From REEB481 sp041170785 (GTDB lineage Bacteria > Bacteroidota > Bacteroidia > NS11-12g > UBA955): DNA of 15,978 nt. Within the stretch, counting starts at the first letter, position 1. Each line of letters begins with the position of its first letter. Below the pieces are notes generated by a model. That model was not told the origin of the DNA and searched no databases. It worked only from the letters and a program-made list of their open reading frames with translations. The translations under genes and the position numbers were made by a program. Location: assembly GCA_041170785.1 (NCBI GenBank), contig JBEDND010000002.1:1-15978 (forward strand). Direction: 5' to 3'. This document shows positions 6,151-13,102 of the stretch, one piece after another.

Positions 6151-8229
6151 TTATTTCAGCACCGTCAGGGAGCCGGATATTCGGTGGGGCTTCCCAAATG
6201 AATCCACGGCAAAAAGCATAAACACAAACACGCCCTCGGGCGCCGGCTTGCCTTGTACTTCACCGTTCCAACCAAATTCAGGGTCGGCAGATTCAAATAG
6301 CTTTTCGCCCCAGCGGCTGTAAATCTTCAGGCTGTAAGTGCGAAAGGTGCAGCCCTTGTACAGCGGCAGGAACACATCATTTCGCCCGTCGCCATTGGGT
6401 GTGAAGGCATTGGGAAGCTGCAGGTAACAGGCGCAATCCACCATGTAAACGTGTACTGAGTCATCCAGCTCACCGCAGGCGTTGGCAATCCTTACCCGAT
6501 ACAAACCGGGCTGCGATACCAGCCTGCGCGGTGGCAATGTCGCGTCGCGCCACGTGGCATCCGGGCCTGCATCCAGGGTGAGGCTGGTTCCGGCACACAA
6601 TGCCATACTGTCGGGGAACACCGGCTGCGGTATTGCGCTGCGCGTGATGCGGATGGAATCGCGGTAAACACATCCATTGCTTACTGCCTGAAGCCTGTAT
6701 ATACCGGGTTGATGCACCAGAAAGGTTTTGCCTGTGGAAGCATCGGGCCAGCGGTATTCATCAAAATTCGCTTTCGTGTAGAGCAGCAGACTGTCACCGG
6801 GGCAAATGAGGGTATCGCGAAATGGGAACAACGAATAGTCTGTACTTTTTATCTGAATAAATCTTGCCACGGTATCCTTCCCCAGATAGCCATAAAAAAC
6901 CACCCGCACGCTGTAAGTTCCGGGTGTGTTAAAGCGGTATTCAAAACTTCTGCCGCTCATTCGATGCAACACGAGCGCGGCATTCGCCGAATCCGTGATT
7001 TCCCATTGTATGGAATCTGCAGCGATGTTGTTGGTTCTGAATAGGGTAGTTCCATCAGGACAAATGCGATGGGTGAAGGTGGGAAGTTTTACAGCAAATG
7101 CAGGAAGTCCAACCAAAGTGGTTTTCCCGTTTAGTTCAAAGGCATGTTCCTTAAATCCACTTTGCGGTCCCGGTAAATTAGGTTGGGCCAGCATGTGTAA
7201 AGAGGTTTTGGCATATTCCGAGAAATACAATTTGCCATCCGGCCCCAAGAGCATGGCGAATATTCTGATTCCAAGGGGTGAGACCCTGGTTTCCGTGGCC
7301 TGTATCCATAAATCTGCTACAGTTAAATCGTATTGCCATACGGCGCCATTCCCTACATAGCTTCCCGTATACAAATGCCTGCCATCCGGAGAAAAAGCCA
7401 CACCATAGATACGTGCTTTCCCTTCAGCCAGAATGCACTTGAGTTTCATGGTACCGCTGACACGATCAAAACTGAACAACTGCAATTTGTTATCCATGGC
7501 TTCAGCCAATAGTCGGCCATCCGGAGAAGGAACCAGATAACCAATCTGGGCCCTATTGTTGTTGTGCATGGCTCCGGCTTTTATAAAGCGCGGCTCATGC
7601 TGCAGGCCGGTATCACGTAAGGCCCACACCATGAAAGAATCGCTGAATTTGTTCACAGAAGCGCCATGTCCGATAATCCAATAGGTATCACCGCTGAGGT
7701 TCGGAATAGCCGCCAATTTTTCAGAACCGCGGTTTGCAATCTGCACCGGCTCCTGAACTACATCGCCCAAGCCATTATTTTCCCGCATATCCACCACCGC
7801 GTATTGAATTCCCGGATCCGGCGACTCAGTAGCAGCAGTGGTAAACACATAATACCGATCATCATTTCCGGGTTGGGGCACAATCAGGGCGGACATCGTT
7901 GAACTTGGATGGCCCTTCATTCCAGAACCATTGGGCATACGGTTGTGGTTGCGGTCCCAAATGCTAACTCCGTCTGTGTAAAACAGCAGTTGCCCGCGTT
8001 CGTCGCTGAATGCACTGCAGCCCTCAATCGTATTTAATTTCCCGCCGTTCACATTATTCGGCATGCCACCGTTGAAATTCAGTCCGGCATATTCGCCAAA
8101 AAACCAATGGTTGTTGTGTTGCGCCTGCAGGCCATTCAGACTTGAAATTAAGGCCAATACAATACACCGAAACAACTGGCTATGGGCAAGTTCTCTCAGC
8201 GTGTTGCGGTATGATTTCCAGCCTGACAA
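6151..8229 (-). CDS. Secreted beta-propeller protein with type IX (CHU_C) sorting domain
   Basis: This is a large cell-surface or secreted protein. A hydrophobic signal segment, CIVLALISSLNGLQAQ, is followed by a beta-propeller-like region with blade motifs such as SPDGRLLAEAMDN and SPDGRHLYTGSY. The propeller opens with NNHWFFGEYAGLNFNGG, a common opening for Bacteroidota surface proteins. Next come a PKD-like segment and two Ig-like repeats that share the pattern C-x-G-x-S-L-x-L and Q-P-G-x-Y-R. The last 88 residues (LPNAFTPNGDGRNDVF onward, ending ISGSLTVLK) are the gliding-motility C-terminal domain, a type B type IX secretion signal. The only in-frame ATG upstream of the signal peptide (8379) would add 50 unlikely residues and cover the operator at 8350, so I chose TTG 8229; TTG 8175 is equally possible. 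Ligand unknown. Confidence 0.85.
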   Translation of the reverse strand: MSGWKSYRNTLRELAHSQLFRCIVLALISSLNGLQAQHNNHWFFGEYAGLNFNGGMPNNVNGGKLNTIEGCSAFSDERGQLLFYTDGVSIWDRNHNRMPNGSGMKGHPSSTMSALIVPQPGNDDRYYVFTTAATESPDPGIQYAVVDMRENNGLGDVVQEPVQIANRGSEKLAAIPNLSGDTYWIIGHGASVNKFSDSFMVWALRDTGLQHEPRFIKAGAMHNNNRAQIGYLVPSPDGRLLAEAMDNKLQLFSFDRVSGTMKLKCILAEGKARIYGVAFSPDGRHLYTGSYVGNGAVWQYDLTVADLWIQATETRVSPLGIRIFAMLLGPDGKLYFSEYAKTSLHMLAQPNLPGPQSGFKEHAFELNGKTTLVGLPAFAVKLPTFTHRICPDGTTLFRTNNIAADSIQWEITDSANAALVLHRMSGRSFEYRFNTPGTYSVRVVFYGYLGKDTVARFIQIKSTDYSLFPFRDTLICPGDSLLLYTKANFDEYRWPDASTGKTFLVHQPGIYRLQAVSNGCVYRDSIRITRSAIPQPVFPDSMALCAGTSLTLDAGPDATWRDATLPPRRLVSQPGLYRVRIANACGELDDSVHVYMVDCACYLQLPNAFTPNGDGRNDVFLPLYKGCTFRTYSLKIYSRWGEKLFESADPEFGWNGEVQGKPAPEGVFVFMLFAVDSFGKPHRISGSLTVLK

Positions 8230-8349
8230 AAAAGGTGTTTGATGCAATTTAATGGAAATATCCGGGCTTTGGTTTACCTGGAATACACATCCTGGATGCT
8301 CGGGGAAAAATCGCCTGACTTTTTTGCATGCATCATGCACATGCCAAAT

Positions 8350-8394
8350 GTGACTACAGTTACCGTTCGGCACCCGCAATCATCTTCAACTTTG
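8350..8394 (+). promoter_or_regulatory. Candidate CRP/FNR-type operator and -7 box of the seven-gene sulfur operon
   Basis: GTGACTACAGTTAC (8350-8363) has half-sites GTGACT and AGTTAC around two bases, with one mismatched pair between the half-sites; the wider reading is TGTGA-N6-TTACC. Its centre, 8356.5, lies 37.5 bp upstream of the last G of CAACTTTG (8387-8394), one mismatch from TAnnTTTG. A start near 8398 gives a leader of about 23 nt before the ATG at 8422. The eight bases ATGTGACT (8348-8355) also occur at 3602-3609 in the CstB-like promoter. Confidence 0.6.
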
Positions 8395-8421
8395 TAGTTC
8401 GAAACCATACACCTGACTCCC

Positions 8422-8808
8422 ATGAACCGCACAAAGCAATTCTTCATGACCCTGACCTTTCCGGCGCTGATGCTGATGGCTGCCCAAAGTTCATGCAGGC
8501 CTGCGGCTCAGGGAACGGCAAACAATTCCAAACAAGAAATCAATCAAAACATAGATACCATGAACACCATCATCGTTGACGTACGCACCCCCGAAGAATG
8601 GCAATTTGACGGCCATGCCCCATGCAGTGTAAACTATCCGCTCGGACCGGTATTTGAATCAAAAATCGACAGCCTGAAGACTTATGACAAGGTAATTGTT
8701 GTGTGCCGCAGCGGCGGTCGCGCCTCCAGTGCCAAAATGATGTTGGAACAGGCCGGAATCCGAAACGTAGAAAATCTGGGACCCTGGCAAAACGTATCTT
8801 GCAACTAA
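8422..8808 (+). CDS. Exported single-domain rhodanese (probable lipoprotein)
   Basis: This is a 128-aa protein. Residues 1-25 form a signal peptide ending AAQSSC, a loose lipobox because Gln sits where Leu is usual. Cys25 may be acylated, or the peptide may be cut by signal peptidase I. Residues about 49-126 are a compact rhodanese domain with VDVRTPEEWQFDGH (52-65) and the active loop VCRSGGRAS, catalytic Cys95. Rhodaneses pass sulfane sulfur through a cysteine persulfide. An internal ATG (residue 47, position 8560) falls exactly at the start of the domain and could yield a cytoplasmic form. It is the first gene of the operon, 6 nt before the YeeE gene. Its likely job is to relay sulfur between the periplasmic oxidising proteins and the YeeE/YedE transporter. 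Confidence 0.88.
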   Translation: MNRTKQFFMTLTFPALMLMAAQSSCRPAAQGTANNSKQEINQNIDTMNTIIVDVRTPEEWQFDGHAPCSVNYPLGPVFESKIDSLKTYDKVIVVCRSGGRASSAKMMLEQAGIRNVENLGPWQNVSCN

Positions 8809-8814
8809 AAAAAC

Positions 8815-9384
8815 ATGAACATATTCGAATGGATTTCACAACCCTGGCCCTGGTATGTGGCCGGGCCTTTGATTGGGCTCACCGTACCGGCATTGCTCAT
8901 TCTGGGCAACAAATCCTTCGGTATTTCTTCCTCCCTGCGCCACATCTGTGCAGCTTGTGTTCCCGCCGGATTACCCTTTTTTAACTACAACTGGAGGAAG
9001 GAAATCTGGAATCTGTTTTTCGTGGGTGGCATTCTTTTCGGAGGAATGATTGCTGCGCAACTGCTCGCGAACCCTGAACCTGTGCAGGTACATCCCAAGT
9101 TGGCTGCCGAACTGAGCAGCTACGGCATCAAGAATTATGAGGGTCTGGTTCCGTCTGATCTGTTCAACTGGAATACTTTATTCAGCCTGAAGGGATTCAT
9201 CATGATGGTGCTGGGCGGATTTATGATTGGCTTCGGCACCCGCTATGCCGGAGGCTGTACCAGTGGTCACGCCATCATGGGCATCTCCTCGCTGCAGTGG
9301 CCTTCCGTGATTGCCACCTGCTGTTTTATGGCCGGTGGATTCCTCATGGCCAATGTCATCCTTCCCTTTATTCTTTCATTGTAA
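8815..9384 (+). CDS. YeeE/YedE family sulfur transporter, first half
   Basis: This is a 189-residue membrane protein with about four or five hydrophobic helices. The family signature, GFGTRYAGGCTSGHAIMG, lies at residues 139-156 with Cys148. Other cysteines at 45, 48, 169 and 170 may take part in sulfur relay. YeeE/YedE proteins (PF04143) include TsuA, a thiosulfate importer that moves substrate along conserved cysteines through an hourglass-shaped channel. At half the length of TsuA, this protein should pair with the next gene's product to make a full transporter. Gaps to both neighbours are 6 nt, indicating tight co-expression. The substrate, thiosulfate or a sulfane-sulfur species, is inferred from family and context. 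Confidence 0.9.
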   Translation: MNIFEWISQPWPWYVAGPLIGLTVPALLILGNKSFGISSSLRHICAACVPAGLPFFNYNWRKEIWNLFFVGGILFGGMIAAQLLANPEPVQVHPKLAAELSSYGIKNYEGLVPSDLFNWNTLFSLKGFIMMVLGGFMIGFGTRYAGGCTSGHAIMGISSLQWPSVIATCCFMAGGFLMANVILPFILSL

Positions 9385-9390
9385 TCAATT

Positions 9391-9888
9391 ATGGAAACAC
9401 AAAACAAGAATACCGATTTTGAAGTGCGTTCGCTGGACACCATGTGTGTGAACGACAGCGAGCTGCAACACCCCTGGTGGTATAACCTGAAATACAGTGT
9501 GGTAGGCATCCTATTCGGAATCATTTTCGTGAAGGCAGAAATCGTAAGCTGGTTTCGCATTCAGGAAATGTTCCGGTTGCAGTCTTTCCACATGTACGGT
9601 GTGATTGGAAGTGCCATCGCCGTGGGCATGCTGAGCATCTTCATCATCCGGAAACGGAACATCAAAACCATTTACGGGGAAGCCATTGAAATCCATCCGA
9701 AGCCCTTCAACAAGGGGCAGATTTACGGCGGTTTGCTGTTCGGCCTCGGCTGGGCGATTACCGGAGCCTGCCCCGGCCCGTTGTTTGCCCAAATTGGCAC
9801 AGGTGCCACGGTAATTGCCGTAACCCTGCTCAGTGCCGTCGCCGGAACCTGGTTCTACGGACTGATACGGGAAAAACTTCCTCATTAA
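9391..9888 (+). CDS. YeeE/YedE-related (DUF6691-type) transporter, second half
   Basis: This is a 165-residue membrane protein with about four hydrophobic segments. It carries the second YeeE/YedE signature, GLGWAITGACPGPLFAQIG (118-136), with Cys127 in the GACPGP loop. An unusually polar N-terminal tail of about 30 residues contains Cys19. In many genomes such a protein follows a YeeE half-protein directly, and the two are taken to correspond to the two halves of a full-length sulfur transporter. Start codon and spacing (6 nt from both neighbours) are clear. The role as second half is inferred from motif, size and gene order. A regulatory or independent channel role cannot be excluded. Confidence 0.88.
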   Translation: METQNKNTDFEVRSLDTMCVNDSELQHPWWYNLKYSVVGILFGIIFVKAEIVSWFRIQEMFRLQSFHMYGVIGSAIAVGMLSIFIIRKRNIKTIYGEAIEIHPKPFNKGQIYGGLLFGLGWAITGACPGPLFAQIGTGATVIAVTLLSAVAGTWFYGLIREKLPH

Positions 9889-9894
9889 ACACCC

Positions 9895-10920
9895 ATGAAT
9901 CATCCGGAAGTAACCCGTCAGTTGTTCCGAGGGCTGCGTATGCTGCTGGTGCTGATGCTGTTCGTAGGCTTCGGCATCTTGTACATCGGAAGGATGCTGT
10001 TTCTGCCCCTCAACAAGTTGGCAGAGACAGCACCGGACAGTGTAAGCTACACGCCACAAGCGTCCGCAGCTTCTTACTGGACTGCACCCAATCCGGAACA
10101 GATGGACGATGCAGCCATGAAAGCTGTAGTGCTTTACGGAAAGGAGCTGATTGCCCATACGTCGAAATACCTCGGACCGCAAGGTTCGGTGGCTCACATC
10201 AGCAACGGGTTGAACTGTCAGAACTGCCACCTGGAAGCCGGCACCAAGGTGTTTGGCAACAACTACGGTTCTGTGGCTTCCACCTATCCCAAGTTTCGGG
10301 CGCGAAGCGGCAGCATGGAAAACATCTACAAAAGGGTGAACGACTGCTTTGAACGCAGCCTGAATGGAACAGCGCTGGATACCAACAGCAAAGAAATGCA
10401 GGCCATTGCTGCCTACATCCGCTTTCTGGGGAAAGATGTTCCGAAAGGAAAAAAAGCAGAAGGCTCCGGATTAAAAGCACTGGCTTACCTGGACCGGGCC
10501 GCCGATCCTTCCAAAGGAAAAACGGCCTATGCCGCCAAATGCCAAAGCTGTCACCAGGCCAACGGAGGCGGAACCCTTAACACGGAAGGCAATGAATATA
10601 CCTATCCGCCTCTATGGGGGAAGAACAGCTATAACGATGCGGCCGGATTGTATCGCCTGAGCAATTTCGCCCGCTACATACACGCCAATATGCCCTTGGG
10701 CGCTACCCACGAAAACACCCTGCTAACGGCAGAAGAAGCCTGGGACATCGCCTCTTTTGTGAACACCCAGGAACGCCCGCATAAAGCCGTTCCCAATGAC
10801 TGGCCCGATGTTTCCAAAAAACCGGTGGATCATCCTTTTGGCCCGTACAGCGATGCCTTCACCGAAACACAGCACAAATACGGCCCCTTCAAACCCATGG
10901 TGGCTGCAACAAAGAAGTAA
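9895..10920 (+). CDS. TsdA-like membrane-anchored dihaem cytochrome c (thiosulfate dehydrogenase type)
   Basis: This is a 341-aa protein. One N-terminal membrane helix (about 15-37) holds it at the inner membrane with the rest in the periplasm. Two haem-binding motifs are present: CQNCH (108-112) and CQSCH (216-220). Thirty-nine residues after the first His lies NDCFERSLNG with Cys151. In TsdA and SoxA-type cytochromes a cysteine in this place is the unusual second axial ligand of haem 1, the active site. Met266 in HANMPLG is a candidate ligand for haem 2. TsdA joins two thiosulfates into tetrathionate and passes two electrons on; related enzymes can run in reverse. A SoxA-like sulfur-transferring reaction is an alternative, because a SoxB-like gene follows 19 nt downstream. 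It lies 6 nt after the transporter gene. Confidence 0.87.
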   Translation: MNHPEVTRQLFRGLRMLLVLMLFVGFGILYIGRMLFLPLNKLAETAPDSVSYTPQASAASYWTAPNPEQMDDAAMKAVVLYGKELIAHTSKYLGPQGSVAHISNGLNCQNCHLEAGTKVFGNNYGSVASTYPKFRARSGSMENIYKRVNDCFERSLNGTALDTNSKEMQAIAAYIRFLGKDVPKGKKAEGSGLKALAYLDRAADPSKGKTAYAAKCQSCHQANGGGTLNTEGNEYTYPPLWGKNSYNDAAGLYRLSNFARYIHANMPLGATHENTLLTAEEAWDIASFVNTQERPHKAVPNDWPDVSKKPVDHPFGPYSDAFTETQHKYGPFKPMVAATKK

Positions 10921-10939
10921 CTCCAGAAAACCAAAGCCT

Positions 10940-12640
10940 ATGGCACAAAAACGACGTGATTTTTTAAAGAAAATGGGTGCACTAAGCGCCGGAGCCGGAC
11001 TCCTTGTGCCTGGAGGATTGCAAGGCGCCCTGCCCGATGTGCTCAACGGACCGGATGACGCAGCTTCAGCGCCTGAAAGCAAGGGAAGCACGTTTGTGCA
11101 TATCCTGCAAACCACCGATGTACATTGCCAAATTCATCCGCACGATGAGATGTTCTGGGAAAACGATCGCGCCGTGTTCCGAAAGGCCGGTGGTTATGCC
11201 GCTATTGACGGCTATTTCCGCGCGTTCCGGAAAAAGAATCCGCATACGCTGACCGTGGATACCGGAGACATGTTCCAGGGCAGTCTGCTCGCCTGGAATA
11301 CCAAAGGGCGCGCCATGGTACCCTTGCTCAATCGCCTGAGTTACGACCTCTATCTGCCCGGAAACTGGGACGTGATGTATTACAAGAAAGCCATGCAGGA
11401 ACTGCTCGGCGGACTGTCTGCACCGAAGGTTTGCACCAATATGTTTCACGATACCGGCGAAGGAAAACCCGGCATGCACATCTTCCAGCCCTATTATGTG
11501 TGGTACGTTGCGGGCATTCGGATTGGATTTCTCGGATATACCGACCACCTGGTACCCATCCGTCAGTCACCCAACTACAGCAAAGGCATTGTTTACACCA
11601 AGGCTGAAGAAAACCTGGCACATTATGTAAAAGTTTTGCGTGAACAGGAAGCCTGCGATATTGTTCTGGTGCTCGCCCACATGGGCCTTTCCCAGCAAAT
11701 TCACCTGGCCAACCATCCGGCCTGTGAAGGCGTAGATTATATCCTCGGTGGCGACACCCACGAACGCGTGCGCAAACCTATTGAATGCACCTATGCCAAA
11801 GTGGTGGAACCCGGCGCCTTCGGTTCATTCGTGGGGCAGCTGAGTCTTGAAGTAAAGGACGGCAAAGTGGTTTCGCAATCTTATGAGCTGACCGAAATCG
11901 GAGCGCAAAACGCCAAGCCTGATAAAACGATGGCAGCACTGATCGCCGCAGAAGAACAAAACTACAAAGCCGAAGGCGACAAGATTATCGGATACAGCAA
12001 GCTGCCCTTGTACCGCTATTTTGTGATTGAGAATACTATTGACACCCTGATCCTCAATGCCCTGAACGATCAATTGCCGGAAGCAGATATCGTTTTGTCG
12101 AACGGATTCCGCTTTTGCCCGCCCCTATCTACAGCCAATGCAGAAGGTTTGATTCCGATTACAGAATCTTACCTGTGGGATATGCTTCCCTTCGATACGC
12201 CCGTGCGTATCGGCAAAGTAAGTGGCTCCCAATTGATGCAGTGGCTCGAAAAGGAACTGAACAACGTATTCGCTAAAGATGCCTCCAAACGCTTCGGCGG
12301 TTGGGTGGTGAAATTCAAAGGCATGCAGGTGGAATTCAAGGCTTTTGAAGAAGCCGGCAAAAGGGTGCAGCGCGTACTCATCGGAGGCGAGGCGCTTGAC
12401 CTCACAAGAACCTACAGCATCAGCGCCTGTGAACGGGACGGCGATCCTGCCGACATGCTTTGCCGCATGCGCAATGTGCAGGAACTGCGCACCACCGCAC
12501 ATACCTTGCATTCCTGCGTCAAAAACTACCTCTCTAAACACTCACCTGTAGAACCTGTACCTCCGGGCAATGCCATCGCCCTCGACGCGCCTTCCACCCT
12601 GCTCACCCAGGTTTATGGCGTAGATTATCAATTTCGTTAA
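10940..12640 (+). CDS. SoxB-like Tat-exported metallohydrolase of the 5'-nucleotidase family
   Basis: This is a 566-aa protein. A twin-arginine signal opens it (KRRDFLKK, residues 4-11, then a weak hydrophobic stretch), so it is exported folded. Residues about 52-300 are the metallophosphatase domain: TTDVHCQ (Asp60, His62), DTGDMFQG (Asp110), GNWDVMYY (Asn142), LAHMG (His247) and GGDTHER (His274). Residues about 335-520 are the 5'-nucleotidase C-terminal domain. Trp143 replaces the catalytic His of the usual GNHE/D motif, as in SoxB, the dimanganese enzyme that frees sulfate from the SoxYZ carrier. Asp272 stands where a metal-binding His is usual in nucleotidases. An upstream in-frame ATG (10796) lies within the cytochrome gene and would bury the Tat signal, so 10940 is the start. 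No SoxYZ is encoded here. Confidence 0.85.
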   Translation: MAQKRRDFLKKMGALSAGAGLLVPGGLQGALPDVLNGPDDAASAPESKGSTFVHILQTTDVHCQIHPHDEMFWENDRAVFRKAGGYAAIDGYFRAFRKKNPHTLTVDTGDMFQGSLLAWNTKGRAMVPLLNRLSYDLYLPGNWDVMYYKKAMQELLGGLSAPKVCTNMFHDTGEGKPGMHIFQPYYVWYVAGIRIGFLGYTDHLVPIRQSPNYSKGIVYTKAEENLAHYVKVLREQEACDIVLVLAHMGLSQQIHLANHPACEGVDYILGGDTHERVRKPIECTYAKVVEPGAFGSFVGQLSLEVKDGKVVSQSYELTEIGAQNAKPDKTMAALIAAEEQNYKAEGDKIIGYSKLPLYRYFVIENTIDTLILNALNDQLPEADIVLSNGFRFCPPLSTANAEGLIPITESYLWDMLPFDTPVRIGKVSGSQLMQWLEKELNNVFAKDASKRFGGWVVKFKGMQVEFKAFEEAGKRVQRVLIGGEALDLTRTYSISACERDGDPADMLCRMRNVQELRTTAHTLHSCVKNYLSKHSPVEPVPPGNAIALDAPSTLLTQVYGVDYQFR

Positions 12641-12657
12641 ATAACAAACCACACCTC

Positions 12658-13098
12658 ATGAACAAGTTTAAAAATCTGATGCAACTGAGTTTGCTGTTGC
12701 TGACTTTGACCGGCATTCCATCTGCACAGGCCGCAACCGAACACAAACCCAAGCCACACCGCATTATTTTCCAGATGGTAAGCGGTGATACTCAGTCGCA
12801 CAAGGCCCTGATGAAACAACTGCAGAACATCACCTCCGTAGCGCCAAGCACCCAAATTGAAGTGGTGTGCCACGGCCCCGGACTGAATATGCTTACCAGC
12901 GACAAAAGCGTGGTGGGCAGTCAGCTCAACACCATGGTGGGCAAGGGCATCGCTTTTTACGCCTGTGAATTTTCTATGAAGGAACGCAAGGTAGCCCAAG
13001 AGCGCATCCTGCCGGGCATCGGTTTCGTAAAGGCCGGAATTATTGCCATTGTGGAAAGGCAGGAGCAGGGTTGGAGCTATATAAAGGCTGGATTCTAA
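12658..13098 (+). CDS. Exported DsrE/DsrF-like sulfur relay protein
   Basis: This is a 146-aa protein. Residues 1 to about 26 are a Sec signal peptide (LSLLLLTLTGIPSAQA) with likely cleavage after Ala25 or Ala26. The mature protein has the alternating strand/helix layout of the DsrE/F/H fold (PF02635), with VVCHGPGLNML (69-79) after strand 2 and IAFYACEFSMKER (98-110). Cys103 sits where DsrE-like proteins carry the persulfide cysteine, and Cys71 is a second candidate. Classical DsrE/TusD works in the cytoplasm as part of a sulfur relay, so export is the point of interest here. A periplasmic DsrE-like protein could accept sulfane sulfur from the cytochrome or SoxB-like enzyme. It lies 17 nt after the SoxB-like gene and 4 nt before the porin gene. 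Confidence 0.85.
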   Translation: MNKFKNLMQLSLLLLTLTGIPSAQAATEHKPKPHRIIFQMVSGDTQSHKALMKQLQNITSVAPSTQIEVVCHGPGLNMLTSDKSVVGSQLNTMVGKGIAFYACEFSMKERKVAQERILPGIGFVKAGIIAIVERQEQGWSYIKAGF

Positions 13099-13102
13099 AG
13101 AA

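Noticed and set aside
9511..10230. Minus-strand open frame of 239 codons opposite the second YeeE half and the cytochrome
   Set aside because: Both plus-strand genes carry clear signatures (GACPGP, CQNCH). The minus frame spans two genes and looks like noise.
10796..10939. In-frame upstream ATG extending the SoxB-like protein by 48 residues
   Set aside because: It would overlap the cytochrome gene and place the twin-arginine signal inside the protein. ATG 10940 gives a normal Tat precursor.
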